The notes: generated by a model not told the origin, from the sequence alone. DNA of 64,000 nt from Agaricicola taiwanensis (GCF_014635245.1 NZ_BMCP01000001.1:1116001-1180000), one strand, 5' to 3'; shown: positions 44,232-53,548, numbered from the stretch's first letter. Program-made: numbers and translations.

Positions 44232-44816
44232 ATGATCCGCATGATGCTCGGCGCTGTCGCAACGTTCCTGATGGTCGTTCACGCCTCGGGGCAGCAGCGT
44301 CCACCTTATCCTCCCCGTACGCCGTTTCATGCCGCCGTCACTCTGCCTCAGGGCATGACGGGTGAGTTTCACTATCAGGACGGCAAGATGCGGGTGGATT
44401 CCAACGGCCCCGCAGGCATGACCACGGCCTATATCAACATGCTCGCCGGAACCGCCATTCTGGTGATCGACATGCAGGGCATGAAAATGGCCCTCGACGT
44501 CGACCTGCATGAGATCGGGCTGCCCGACATCAACAGCGTCGGTGCCGAGCATATCGGTCCGGACACGTCCTTGATTGGTGAGGCCTGTGAAAGGTGGCGG
44601 TTCATCGATCCCAAGACGCAACGGCCGGGTGTTGCCTGCATGACCGCGGACGGCATTCCACTGTGGGCAGGCGGAGAGGGAGAAGGGCCGGCCATGCAGG
44701 TCACTGCCTTGCAGAGAGGACCTCAGAACGCGGCCGACCTCGATCCGCCCCCGGGCCTTCCGACGATCAAGGCCTCGGGGCTCGGTGATCTTCCCATTCC
44801 TGGGTTTGGTCGTTGA
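44232..44816 (+). CDS. Hypothetical secreted protein (DUF4412-like)
   Basis: About 194 residues from the ATG at 44232, with a GAGG ribosome site inside the ppk2 stop region; a GTG at 44220 is the alternative. Signal peptide at residues 1-20 (MLGAVATFLMVVHASGQ). The mature part has EFHYQDGKMRVDSN, LVIDMQGMKMALDV and VACMTADGIPLW, a pattern like DUF4412 or related lipoprotein-carrier-like beta folds. Two cysteines may form a disulfide in the periplasm. The function is unknown. It lies directly after ppk2 and 65 bases before sodC. Confidence 0.68.
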   Translation: MIRMMLGAVATFLMVVHASGQQRPPYPPRTPFHAAVTLPQGMTGEFHYQDGKMRVDSNGPAGMTTAYINMLAGTAILVIDMQGMKMALDVDLHEIGLPDINSVGAEHIGPDTSLIGEACERWRFIDPKTQRPGVACMTADGIPLWAGGEGEGPAMQVTALQRGPQNAADLDPPPGLPTIKASGLGDLPIPGFGR

Positions 44817-44881
44817 CGCCGGAACTGGCCGGCCGGCAAGCGGGTTGAGCCTAGAGGCGGATTTACCGACAGGAGACAGAG

Positions 44882-45427
44882 ATGCGGCGCTTTCTTGCCA
44901 CGACCGGTTTCATCATGATGGCGACTGCGGCCTGGGGGCAGACGCCCGCACCGGATTCGGCCGTCACGACGGGCAAGGCGAGCGCCGAATTCATCAACCT
45001 GGATGGCAAAAGCATTGGCCAGGCGGAACTGATGGAAACCAAAGGTGGGGTCGTCATCCAGATGTCGGTTTCCGGAATACCGGAGGGCGAGCATGCCTTT
45101 CATATCCATCAGACCGGCAACTGCGACACCGCGAGCAAGTTTGAGTCAGCCGGCGCCCATTTCACGCCGGGCGATCAGACGCACGGATATGAATCGTCCC
45201 GCGGTCCTCATGCCGGAGACATGCTCAATCAATTCGTAGGCGCGGACGGCGAGCTTCAGGCGCATATCATCAATGCCAATGTCACGCTTCTCGACGGCGC
45301 TTCATCGCTGTTCGACGCAGATGGATCCGCCCTGGTGCTCCATGCCGATCCCGATGATTACAGCAGCCAGCCATCAGGAGCCGCGGGTGATCGGATCGCC
45401 TGCGCTGTCATCAAGAAAGCGGAGTGA
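44882..45427 (+). CDS. sodC: Superoxide dismutase, Cu/Zn type, periplasmic (SodC)
   Basis: A 181-residue enzyme with a signal peptide (residues 1-20, cleavage near AWGQ). Metal and structure marks are GEHAFHIHQTGNCD, SAGAHFTPGDQTHG, GPHAGDMLN, LHADPDDY and the second disulfide cysteine in RIACAVI. It removes superoxide in the periplasm. A good ribosome site, AGGAGACAGAG, lies before the ATG. Its stop is followed within six bases by the start of a small protein gene. Confidence 0.94.
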   Translation: MRRFLATTGFIMMATAAWGQTPAPDSAVTTGKASAEFINLDGKSIGQAELMETKGGVVIQMSVSGIPEGEHAFHIHQTGNCDTASKFESAGAHFTPGDQTHGYESSRGPHAGDMLNQFVGADGELQAHIINANVTLLDGASSLFDADGSALVLHADPDDYSSQPSGAAGDRIACAVIKKAE

Positions 45428-45432
45428 AGATC

Positions 45433-45621
45433 ATGGTCTCTCCCGCGCAGACTGATCAGGCCGGAACGGCGAAGGATCTGCTCGAACAGGCGCTGGCGCA
45501 TTTGTCACCCGGCACGCATCAGCAGGCCCGCGACCTGATTGGCCAGGCGATCAGCGCATTGAGCGGGCATCGTGACGAGGGACTGCTGCCCAAGGACCTG
45601 AGCTCTTCCAACGATGGTTGA
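45433..45621 (+). CDS. Small hypothetical protein, 62 residues
   Basis: A short gene whose ATG is 5 bases after the sodC stop, with GGAG (45421-45424) at proper distance; a GTG at 45424 overlapping sodC is the alternative. The sequence is helix-prone (TAKDLLEQALAHLSPGTHQQARDLIGQAISAL) and soluble, with no signal peptide or cysteine. The tight spacing suggests translation with sodC. No family is recognised. Confidence 0.55.
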   Translation: MVSPAQTDQAGTAKDLLEQALAHLSPGTHQQARDLIGQAISALSGHRDEGLLPKDLSSSNDG

Positions 45622-45635
45622 AACCGGGCGGTGTT

Positions 45636-46685
45636 CTAACGCTCCCGCGGAAATTTGGCGTCAGCTTCCAATTCCGCCTTCGCAGGCCCCTGCGCACGCA
45701 GCAGCATGATAAGGCCGAGCGATATGGCTGCCGCCAGAACGAAGGCGCTCCAGGGATGATACAGCGAGTAGAAGGCGCAGCCCGCGAGCCCGAGGTTGCC
45801 CACGGCGACCTGCAGAACCACGCTGAGGTGCGATGTCCCACCGTCGACCGCGCGCTGGTAGGCATGCTCGCGATGGGCATCGCCGATCTTCGCGCGGCGG
45901 AAAAGGCGTGAAAAGAGTGTCAGGCTGGCGTCCGCCAGGAAGTACATCGGCAGGATGACAGCCGGCGCCAGATAACCGATGACGGCCGTGGTCAACAGGA
46001 GATAGCCGAGCGCGAGACCGAGCGCGAGACTTCCCACATCCCCCATGAAAAGCTTGGCCGGGGGCCGGTTGAAGACGAGGAAGCCGAGAGCCGCGCCCGC
46101 CACCACCACGGCTTCACGGGCGGGAATGCCGGAATGGGGCGCAACAAGAGTGAGCGCGGCAAGGCCTCCCGAGACCATTGCGGCCTCCGTGGCCGCGATG
46201 CCGTCGATGCCGTCCATGAAGTTGAAGAGGTTGACGAACCAGACCAGCGAAATCCATGCGATGAGCCGGTCAAGGAGAAAGGGAAAACCGCCGCGAAAGA
46301 CGAAGGCTTCGTCCGGCACCGACAGGATCAGCGCACCCGTTGCAGCGATCTGAACGCCGAGGCGAATCCGCCTTTTGAGACTTTTCCGGTCGTCGAGAAA
46401 GCCGAGGACGGCCATGGCGGCCACGGCGCAGATGACCAGCAGCGATGGCCCGACGGGCGCAAAAGCCGGTACGAGGAGCCAGCCGATAACAATAACCGGA
46501 ACAAAGCCGATACCGCCGCCACGGAGCGTCGGAGTTCGGTGCGAGCTTCGGTCGTTCGGCACATCGAACAGTGCTGTTGAGCGCAGCCAAGTGAGGGCCA
46601 CGCCCGTCCCGATTGTCGCCGCGACGAGGGAACCGACGAGAATAACCAGTAGCGGTAGATGATAGCCTGAAAGTTCGATCATCAT
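45636..46685 (-). CDS. Polyprenyl-phosphate sugar-1-phosphate transferase (WecA/WbpL/WreU type)
   Basis: A 349-residue membrane enzyme with about ten hydrophobic segments. Conserved cytoplasmic motifs are RSSHRTPTLRGGG (residues 46-58), FLDDRKSL (Asp98-Asp99), VNLFNFMDGIDGI (151-163), FMGDVGS and the late HREHAYQ. The family starts O-antigen synthesis by loading an N-acetylhexosamine-1-phosphate on undecaprenyl phosphate. With a WreV/WbpM-type dehydratase and a WreQ/WbpV-type reductase in the same block, the donor is probably UDP-QuiNAc or UDP-FucNAc. Coupled to the SGNH gene by a 4-base overlap. Confidence 0.88.
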   Translation of the reverse strand: MMIELSGYHLPLLVILVGSLVAATIGTGVALTWLRSTALFDVPNDRSSHRTPTLRGGGIGFVPVIVIGWLLVPAFAPVGPSLLVICAVAAMAVLGFLDDRKSLKRRIRLGVQIAATGALILSVPDEAFVFRGGFPFLLDRLIAWISLVWFVNLFNFMDGIDGIAATEAAMVSGGLAALTLVAPHSGIPAREAVVVAGAALGFLVFNRPPAKLFMGDVGSLALGLALGYLLLTTAVIGYLAPAVILPMYFLADASLTLFSRLFRRAKIGDAHREHAYQRAVDGGTSHLSVVLQVAVGNLGLAGCAFYSLYHPWSAFVLAAAISLGLIMLLRAQGPAKAELEADAKFPRER

Positions 46686-47857
46686 GTCCTCGGCTCTGCC
46701 GGAGAGCCCATCCTGCTCAAGCTCCTGCGGATAACATCGGCAAAGATCGCACCGTAGACTTTGTTGCCGTCAACATTGAGATGACCGCGCCCAAGCGAGC
46801 TCGCGAAACCATGCAGGGCATAGATATTGCTGGCGCCTACCCGTCGAACGATCTCTGCATCCAGATCTGTGGCATCGAGGCCGGCTTCCGCGAAACGTTG
46901 GATGATTCGCGCCATGACTTTCTGGCGCTGGTTTAACTCGCATCGCGGATTCAGACCTTGGACAAGAACGATCACGGTGGTTCCGCTCTTTTGGAAAGCA
47001 GCGAGGTCGCGGATGAAAGCGTCCCGCACACCCGCTGCATCGGCCGGCTCATTTGTCAGCCAGAGACGGGCTTGCGCGTTTAGGTTCGCCCCTTGGCAAG
47101 TCGATTGCGGCCGGGCATCACCTGACGGCGCCTGTGGGCGGCTGGGAAATTCTGCGAAGAACCCGATATTCTTGCGGTTGTTCAACAGCGTCGCAATGAA
47201 AGAGTGATCAAGAGCTGCATACATCGCATCGCCCGCAGCCGACGTGCGAAAGCGAAAGCCACGCCCCTCGCGAAAGCCGTAGGATAATCCATAACTGCCG
47301 TCCACCTGTTGCCGATAGGCTGTGAAGCCTGAATCGTCCCGTGATGCGGCTGACAGCAAGTCTCCCAGAGGAACGACCACGAGTGCGAGATCAGCGCGAA
47401 GCTTCGTGCCTCGCGAGAAAAGGCGCGCGATTTCGACGGCAGGTGTTGCCCCGGCAAGCCCCAGGTTTAGCACCTCGATACCAGGGGTATGCCGCTGAAG
47501 GCTTTTCTCCGCCACGGCGACGGCTGTTTCGCCTTGAGCAACCTGGGTAGCTTCAATCATGGAGTTGCCAACCACAACGATGCGCGGGCCGTTTGGAACT
47601 GCGGGACGGTCGCGGTCACGAAGCCCTTGCGCCGAAATGGTCACGTGTGAGCGGTTCTCGGTCATCCAGATGCCGCTGGTGCCGGGACGATGTGCATAGC
47701 CTGTCGGGGCATCGGGACCATAAAGTGAGACCTCCGGCATGGGCAGCACATTCCACAGCGGCGTCACGAAGAACATCTGAAACATCGCTTCCATGATCAG
47801 GACCGCTGTGGCCAGGCCCAGCGAGGTCAAAAACATGGTGCGCAGTAAAGTTCTCAT
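46682..47857 (-). CDS. SGNH/GDSL-like protein, probable O-acetylation partner of the MBOAT protein
   Basis: A 391-residue protein with one N-terminal membrane anchor (residues 8-32) and an exported domain. IVVVGNSMIEATQ is a GDSx-type block I, and LGRGHLNVDGNKVYGAIF near the C-terminus holds the block V His in modified form (the usual DxxH spacing is not obvious). AlgJ/AlgX- and DltD-like proteins of this fold work with MBOAT acyltransferases to place acyl groups on exported polymers. The MBOAT gene lies three bases upstream, so a two-protein acylation system is likely. Catalytic status is not certain. Confidence 0.72.
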   Translation of the reverse strand: MRTLLRTMFLTSLGLATAVLIMEAMFQMFFVTPLWNVLPMPEVSLYGPDAPTGYAHRPGTSGIWMTENRSHVTISAQGLRDRDRPAVPNGPRIVVVGNSMIEATQVAQGETAVAVAEKSLQRHTPGIEVLNLGLAGATPAVEIARLFSRGTKLRADLALVVVPLGDLLSAASRDDSGFTAYRQQVDGSYGLSYGFREGRGFRFRTSAAGDAMYAALDHSFIATLLNNRKNIGFFAEFPSRPQAPSGDARPQSTCQGANLNAQARLWLTNEPADAAGVRDAFIRDLAAFQKSGTTVIVLVQGLNPRCELNQRQKVMARIIQRFAEAGLDATDLDAEIVRRVGASNIYALHGFASSLGRGHLNVDGNKVYGAIFADVIRRSLSRMGSPAEPRT

Positions 47858-47860
47858 GTC

Positions 47861-49225
47861 CTAGAACCGGAAATAGATAAAGGGATTGCCGGCGGTCTTT
47901 GGGACCATCACGAGAAGAAGGGCGAGGCCGAGAAGGAGGGCGCGAAGGAAAGGTCCATCGAAGCGGATCATGCGACGCACCTGTGCTGCCGAAAAGAGCC
48001 AGCGCTCACCGGCATGAAGAGCGAGGAGACCTGACGCCCCTGTGAGGATCAGGAGGCGATCAAAGTAGGCCGACGGCAACGTGTAATCGCCCGAAGGCGC
48101 ACCGCCGAACATGGTGGCGATGAACAACACGGCCTCACGGAGGTCGCTGGCTCGGAAGAAGACCCATAGGATCATAACGAGGGCCAGGGTGAGCGCCCAT
48201 TCGAATGGGCCAAGCCGAGCAAGGAGCGACCCACCAAACCGCCAGGTGACGGTGAGTAGCGCCCAACCGAGTCCCCAGGCTATGAAAGTCCAGTTGGGCC
48301 CGTGCCAAAGACCAGCAAGAGACATGACGAGCACGAGCACGGCACCCTGGCGCAGTGGTGACCCACTGCGACCGCCAAGTGGGATGTAAAGATAGTCTTG
48401 GATCCATCGGGACAAAGTGATGTGCCAGTGGCGCCAAAACTGAAGCGGATTCCGGACGAGATAGGGCTGCCGAAAGTTGATCGCTAACCGCAGCCCGAAG
48501 AGAAAGCCGAGGCCGAGCGCCATTTCGGAATAGGCCGAAAAATCGAGATAGATCTGAAATCCGAACAGCCAAGCGCCGAGCCAGGCCGTCGCCGGGTCCG
48601 AAGGACCCTGGCTGAATATGCTGTCGACAATCGGAGCCAGTGAATCTGCCAGGATGATTTTCTTGAAAAGGCCAAGCACACAGAGACCAAGACCGAGTGA
48701 GATCAACTGGGGCCGCGCGCGCCCTTTGTCGAAAAGGCGATCAATCTGCGGCCCAAACCGGGACCACCGCATGATGGGTCCCGCCACCAACTGTCCAAAA
48801 AAAAGCTTGAACAGCGTGAACTTCGCAAGGGAGCGAAAGGGCTCTGCCTTTCCGTGCGCGAGGTCGATGACAAATGCGGAAAGCTGAAAGATATAGAATG
48901 AGATACCCAGCGGAATAATAATTCCACCTGAAAAGAGGTCCAACCCCGCAGCGTGAGCGAAAAAGGCCCGGTATTTAAAATAGGCCAGGCAACCGAAGTT
49001 AACCGCAAGAACGGGCCACAGAAATGCCTTGCGCTGAATTACGGCGAATTGAAAGCCGTAGTTCGCCAGAATGATAGCCGCAGCGAGCAGGGAATCGTGA
49101 AGGCCTGCCACGGAATAGAAAACGGCGCTGGCAACAAGCAGCACCCAACCCTTCCACGGAAGGAGCTGAAATAGGCAGAAAGTGACGGCAAGAAACGCAG
49201 CGAAGTAAAAGGTATCGTAACTCAC
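47861..49225 (-). CDS. MBOAT family O-acyltransferase (AlgI/DltB type)
   Basis: A 454-residue membrane protein with about eleven hydrophobic segments. Typical marks are NFRQPYLVRNPLQFWRHWHITLSRWIQDYLYIPLGG and the active-site histidine in LAGLWHGPNWTF, as in AlgI and PatA. MBOAT proteins bring acetyl or other acyl groups across the inner membrane for attachment to polysaccharides. The 5' third of the gene (about 48600-49200) is more AT-rich than the flanks. It is followed by the SGNH partner and preceded by the large dehydratase gene. Confidence 0.9.
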   Translation of the reverse strand: MSYDTFYFAAFLAVTFCLFQLLPWKGWVLLVASAVFYSVAGLHDSLLAAAIILANYGFQFAVIQRKAFLWPVLAVNFGCLAYFKYRAFFAHAAGLDLFSGGIIIPLGISFYIFQLSAFVIDLAHGKAEPFRSLAKFTLFKLFFGQLVAGPIMRWSRFGPQIDRLFDKGRARPQLISLGLGLCVLGLFKKIILADSLAPIVDSIFSQGPSDPATAWLGAWLFGFQIYLDFSAYSEMALGLGFLFGLRLAINFRQPYLVRNPLQFWRHWHITLSRWIQDYLYIPLGGRSGSPLRQGAVLVLVMSLAGLWHGPNWTFIAWGLGWALLTVTWRFGGSLLARLGPFEWALTLALVMILWVFFRASDLREAVLFIATMFGGAPSGDYTLPSAYFDRLLILTGASGLLALHAGERWLFSAAQVRRMIRFDGPFLRALLLGLALLLVMVPKTAGNPFIYFRF

Positions 49226-49263
49226 GTCTGCCGGTTCCTAGGAGTAGATGAGCGAGCGTTAGC

Positions 49264-51216
49264 TCAGTGCAGCCGGTGGCTCGCTTCCGCTTCCGGAAGA
49301 CGTTGGGAAGGAAGCGGCTGCGTCTGAACGTCAGGAACAAGCATTTCTGGAACGACATCCTGCAGCAGTGCGCGGATGACTGGTCCGTCGCCGGCGCGCG
49401 CGGCCTGTTCGATGCGGTCGATGGCCCGGGAGATAGCTGCGCGATCGGTCAGACGCGGCGATGCCACGAAGACGCCTTCTGTTGCGGTGGCCTCCGTCGC
49501 CTCGTCCCGATCAAACAGTTCTTCAAACAGCTTCTCGCCAGGTCTGAGGCCGGTGAACTCGATGGCGATGTCGATGTCGGGCCGGCGGCCTGCAAGCGCA
49601 ATCATCGTGCGGGCGAGATCGACGATCTTGACCGGTTCCCCCATGTCGAGAACGAAGATGCGGCCGCGATCGGTCTCGGTGGCAAGGCCATGAGCAGCGG
49701 CCTGCAGCACGAGCTCGGTCGCCTCCCGGATGGTCATGAAATAGCGCCGCATCTCCGGATGCGTGACGGTGACCGGCCCGCCCGCGCGGATCTGGTGCTC
49801 GAACAGCGGCACGACCGATCCCGTGGAGCCAAGAACATTTCCGAAGCGCACGGTGATGAAGCGCGTCGTCTGCCCGGGATCGACATCGAGCGCCTGGCAA
49901 TGGATTTCCGCCACGCGTTTGGTGGCGCCCATGACGCTCGTCGGTCGAATAGCCTTGTCCGTCGAGATCATCACCATGGCTTGTGCGCCGGCTGCCACGG
50001 CTGCATCGGCGACATTGCGCGTGCCGACCACATTCGTCAGCACGCCTTCCGGTACGTTCGCCTCCACCAGCGGCACATGCTTCAGCGCCGCCGCGTGAAA
50101 GATGATGTCAGGCCTTTCCAGTCCGATCAGCCGGAAGATGGTCTCCCGGTCCCTTACGTCGGCGATAATGGCAGCGCGATCGAGGGAAGGCAGAAGTTCG
50201 GCAACCTCGCGGTCTATCCGATAGAGGTTGAACTCGCCGTTGTCGACCAGGAGCAGCCGGCGCGGAGCATAGGCTGCCACCTGGCGGGTGATTTCCGAAC
50301 CGATACTGCCTCCCGCACCCGTGACCATGACGGTGCGTCCCTCCACCAACTCGCGCATCCTGGCGAGGTCGAGCTTGACCGGCGCACGCCCCAGGAGATC
50401 ATCCAGGGTGATGGCTTCAAGGCTGGGCGGGCCGCCGAGCAGCTGCGGTGTCTCGGCAACGCGGGTGATGGCAATGCCTCGTGGTGCCGCGATAGCCGCC
50501 ACCGCCTGGAGTTGCTCGCGGCTCTCACGCGGGGCAGTGATGACGAAAGCATTGGGTTTGAGGCCCCGCTGCGCCAGATCCTTGAGGACCCCGTCCAGTT
50601 GGGCGACGCTGCCCAGCAGTGGTACGCCTCTGACGCTGCGCCCCTTGGTCTTGCCCTTGGAATCAACAATCCCGACGACCTGATAGCGCTCACCGCCCTC
50701 AAGGCCGAAACGGCGCATGACACGGTCCGCCTCCAGCGCCGTTCCGATGATCAGGAGGCGCACCTGCTTTTCACGTGCTTTGCCGGATACGAGGCCCGTC
50801 AGGGAGGAAAGGCCGCCGTCGCGCACCACGCGGTAGGCAAGGCGGGGACCCGCGAGCAGCACGATCAACACGAACCATGTGATCGCCGGGACCGATCGCG
50901 GAATGAAGGTCAGCCTGTTGATGAGGAACATGGCGACAAGAAAGACGAAGACAGTGGTCGTCGTCGCCACCACAATGGCGCGAAGGTCGGTGAGCGAAGC
51001 AAACCGCCAGATCCCGCGGCCGAGGCCGAAAATGCGGAAGACCACCGCGGCCACCATCGCGAAGGTCGCGGTCGGAATGGTAAGGTCGCTGAGCGGCGGC
51101 AGGTTGTCCGTTCCATATCGGAACAGCATGGCCAGGAAGAAGGCGATGGCCGCCATGGCGACGTCATGCAGGGCAGCAAGGCCGCGCTTGAGCTGGGTAG
51201 ACGACGGTTTCAACAA
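49264..51216 (-). CDS. Membrane-bound UDP-sugar 4,6-dehydratase (WbpM/PglF/WreV type)
   Basis: A 650-residue protein. Four to five transmembrane helices lie in residues 15-125, a Rossmann-like domain follows, and the catalytic short-chain dehydrogenase starts at TGAGGSIGSE (residues 299-308). The catalytic centre ISTDKAIRPTSVMGATK has Met429 in place of Tyr with Lys433, the substitution known for WbpM-type enzymes. It converts UDP-GlcNAc to the 4-keto-6-deoxy sugar, the precursor of QuiNAc, FucNAc or bacillosamine. It heads a minus-strand group with MBOAT, SGNH and the initiating transferase. Confidence 0.9.
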   Translation of the reverse strand: MLKPSSTQLKRGLAALHDVAMAAIAFFLAMLFRYGTDNLPPLSDLTIPTATFAMVAAVVFRIFGLGRGIWRFASLTDLRAIVVATTTTVFVFLVAMFLINRLTFIPRSVPAITWFVLIVLLAGPRLAYRVVRDGGLSSLTGLVSGKAREKQVRLLIIGTALEADRVMRRFGLEGGERYQVVGIVDSKGKTKGRSVRGVPLLGSVAQLDGVLKDLAQRGLKPNAFVITAPRESREQLQAVAAIAAPRGIAITRVAETPQLLGGPPSLEAITLDDLLGRAPVKLDLARMRELVEGRTVMVTGAGGSIGSEITRQVAAYAPRRLLLVDNGEFNLYRIDREVAELLPSLDRAAIIADVRDRETIFRLIGLERPDIIFHAAALKHVPLVEANVPEGVLTNVVGTRNVADAAVAAGAQAMVMISTDKAIRPTSVMGATKRVAEIHCQALDVDPGQTTRFITVRFGNVLGSTGSVVPLFEHQIRAGGPVTVTHPEMRRYFMTIREATELVLQAAAHGLATETDRGRIFVLDMGEPVKIVDLARTMIALAGRRPDIDIAIEFTGLRPGEKLFEELFDRDEATEATATEGVFVASPRLTDRAAISRAIDRIEQAARAGDGPVIRALLQDVVPEMLVPDVQTQPLPSQRLPEAEASHRLH

Positions 51217-51365
51217 TAAGCCTCTGCCTGGCGGTGACCCTATCCTCTACACGCGACAAGCTTCGGCTGTAAAACGAGAAACGCCCGGAAGATATGGAAA
51301 ATCACGGAAGTTACGGCTAACCACGGATCTCCCGAGTTGCAGAATCACGTCTCAAACGGTTACCC

Positions 51366-52628
51366 ATGCCCCTGCGATCCATGATTGCGCCTCAGCTTGC
51401 CCCAAAAATGGATCGCTTGGCCCTGATCCTGCTGGGGGCAACCCCGGTTGTGGCGGTCTTATCCACACGCTCATCACCCCTGATGCTGGTGCTGTTCACT
51501 CTGGCGTCCATCGCCGCTCGTGTGTCGGAAGGCGGAGGGGTGCTGCTCTGGCGCCGGATCCGGCAGTCCGTGACCTCGCCCGTCGCCGCGCTCGTCATGG
51601 CGGGGCTGGTGGTTATCTGGATCTCGACGACCTGGGCCCCGGATCAGGCTTTTGCTGTTGGCTATGCGCTGCAGCTCACAGGAAACGCCGTTCTTATCCT
51701 TTTCGCCCTCTGCGCTGCGCCGGATTTCAAGCCCGGAGCGGCCACCCGCACGTTGATGATCAGCCTGACGGTCGCATCGGTCTTGCTGTTGATCGAATTG
51801 ATGACCAACGGCGGCATTCTTACGCTGCTGGGGCAACCGCCGGAAGGAGCGTTCCGCCTCAACCGCGTGGTCGTCACGGTGGTGGTACTGACGCCGATCG
51901 CCATCCTTTACGCCAGGATGCTTGGCTCGCGGATGTTGTGGTTACCCCTCGTGGTTCTCGTCGTCGTGACGTCGATCCAGTCGGACAGCGGTGCATCTGT
52001 GCTGGGTATTTTTGTGGCCCTCGCTGTCCTGGGTGCGGCTCTGTGCTTTCCGGTTGCGGCGGTTCGGATCGTCGGGGTCGGCGCGATCCTGGTGTCTTTG
52101 GCGATGCCCCTGCTGGCTCCTCAGGCGAACAGCATCATCCCGCAGGCGCTCCATGAAAAAATGAGTAGCGCCAGCTCCGAAGTCCGCGGGGAGATCTGGC
52201 GCATCTATGCCGACATTGGCCGGGAACATCCGATTTTCGGTTTTGGCATCGAAGCAAGCCGTTTCACCATCAATTCGAGTGCCGAACGGGGGTTGTCAGC
52301 CGAGGCAATCGAGCTTTTGAAGTATGGGCATCCGCATAATGCTCCGCTGCAGATCTGGTTTGAGCTTGGTCTGACAGGAGTACTGATCTTCGCGGCTTTG
52401 CTTACGGTTCTCCTGTTCCGTATGGAACGTCTCCCGATGCACCTGAAACCCTATGCGTCCGCCACCTTTGCCGCTGTCTTCGCGATCGCCTGCATCAGCC
52501 ATGGAGCGTGGCAGGCCTGGTGGATCAGCCTGATCGGCATCCTCTTTATCTGGTGGCGGAGCATCGAACGTGCTGACGTGGCCGCGTCCGTGGGGGTTGA
52601 GCGCGCCGTCGAGCCGGAAGCCGCCTAA
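51366..52628 (+). CDS. O-antigen ligase family protein (WaaL/Wzy-like polytopic membrane protein)
   Basis: A 420-residue protein with about ten hydrophobic segments. The large periplasmic loop contains the family text EVRGEIWRIYADIGREHPIFGFGIEAS and the conserved PHNAPLQIWFELGLTGVL, typical of the Wzy_C/WaaL domain. It may ligate finished O-antigen to lipid A-core or polymerise repeat units; sequence alone does not separate these roles. It is divergent from the dehydratase gene, and its stop overlaps that of the convergent reductase gene by three bases. Confidence 0.87.
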   Translation: MPLRSMIAPQLAPKMDRLALILLGATPVVAVLSTRSSPLMLVLFTLASIAARVSEGGGVLLWRRIRQSVTSPVAALVMAGLVVIWISTTWAPDQAFAVGYALQLTGNAVLILFALCAAPDFKPGAATRTLMISLTVASVLLLIELMTNGGILTLLGQPPEGAFRLNRVVVTVVVLTPIAILYARMLGSRMLWLPLVVLVVVTSIQSDSGASVLGIFVALAVLGAALCFPVAAVRIVGVGAILVSLAMPLLAPQANSIIPQALHEKMSSASSEVRGEIWRIYADIGREHPIFGFGIEASRFTINSSAERGLSAEAIELLKYGHPHNAPLQIWFELGLTGVLIFAALLTVLLFRMERLPMHLKPYASATFAAVFAIACISHGAWQAWWISLIGILFIWWRSIERADVAASVGVERAVEPEAA

Positions 52629-53548
52629 GCGGCCATCGGCTTCGAACCCGCCGTCTTCGCCAGAGCCTCGGCTGCGGAAAGACGCGGCTGCCATCCTGCT
52701 GCGAGCAGCTTGTCAGGCCGGGCAACGAGCGGCGACATCAAACGCTCGATCTGCTCCTGGCGATTGGCAAGGGTGGCCGCAGCGGACAACAGGCCGGCAG
52801 GAACACCGAACAGCAAGGCAGGTTTGCCCAGCCCCCGCCGGAGCGATGCGATCATTTCGCCAACGGTCAGCGGCTCTGGATCGGCGACGATGTAGGTCTC
52901 TCCCGCCATTTTATCGCTGCGCAGCGCAAGCAGGACCGCATCCGCGAGATGATCGCGCGCGACGATGGAGCGCTTGGCAGTGAGGCTGCTGAGAGGGAGC
53001 GGCCAGGGCGACGCGGCAAGCTTCATCAGCGCCGCCATATTGTAACGGACGCCTGGTCCGTGGATGAGAACCGGGCGAAGGATGACACTCGGCACGTCGA
53101 TCTCTGAAAGTGCCTGTTCGGCAGCCTGTTTGGAGCGGCCGTAGGGATCGGTTGGTCCCGAAGAGATGTCCTCTGTCAGGATCTCCTCGGAGGAGGGGCC
53201 GCTCTGGGCTCGGATCGAAGAGAGAAAGACGAAGCGTCTGACGCCAGCGCGCGCGGCCGCCTTGGCGATTTCCACGGTGGCCTCGGTGTTGACGCGCCGG
53301 TAAAGCTCTTCCGGCACATCCGGCCCCTGATGAGCAATACCTGCGGCATGAACCACGGCGTCTGTGCCTTCCAGCATGAAGGAGCGATTGATGGGGCGCG
53401 ATAGATCGCCGATCACTGCCGCTTCGACGCCGGGGGGCAAAGGTCCGGGTTCTCGCAAGGCGACCCGCACACTATGCCCGGCGGCAATAAGCGCCGGCAC
53501 AAGGCCCTGTCCGACGAAACCGGTGGCGCCGGTGACAAGAACGCGCAT
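52625..53548 (-). CDS. NAD-dependent sugar epimerase/reductase (WreQ/WbpV type)
   Basis: About 307 residues from the ATG at 53548 (TGATG overlap with the uracil-DNA glycosylase stop; the upstream open frame is not used). VLVTGATGFVGQGLVPAL is the NAD loop, FLSSIRAQ and DPYGRSKQAAE hold the catalytic YxxxK, and LRPVLIHGPG follows. This is the pattern of WbpV/WreQ, which reduce the 4-keto sugar from the WbpM/WreV enzyme to UDP-QuiNAc (or FucNAc). With the dehydratase and the initiating transferase in the same block it completes that route. Confidence 0.82.
   Translation of the reverse strand: MRVLVTGATGFVGQGLVPALIAAGHSVRVALREPGPLPPGVEAAVIGDLSRPINRSFMLEGTDAVVHAAGIAHQGPDVPEELYRRVNTEATVEIAKAAARAGVRRFVFLSSIRAQSGPSSEEILTEDISSGPTDPYGRSKQAAEQALSEIDVPSVILRPVLIHGPGVRYNMAALMKLAASPWPLPLSSLTAKRSIVARDHLADAVLLALRSDKMAGETYIVADPEPLTVGEMIASLRRGLGKPALLFGVPAGLLSAAATLANRQEQIERLMSPLVARPDKLLAAGWQPRLSAAEALAKTAGSKPMAA

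Noticed and set aside
49267-51219. A 650-codon plus-strand frame opposite the WbpM-type dehydratase
   Set aside because: Exact shadow of the minus-strand gene, His/Arg/Asp-rich translation with no domain.
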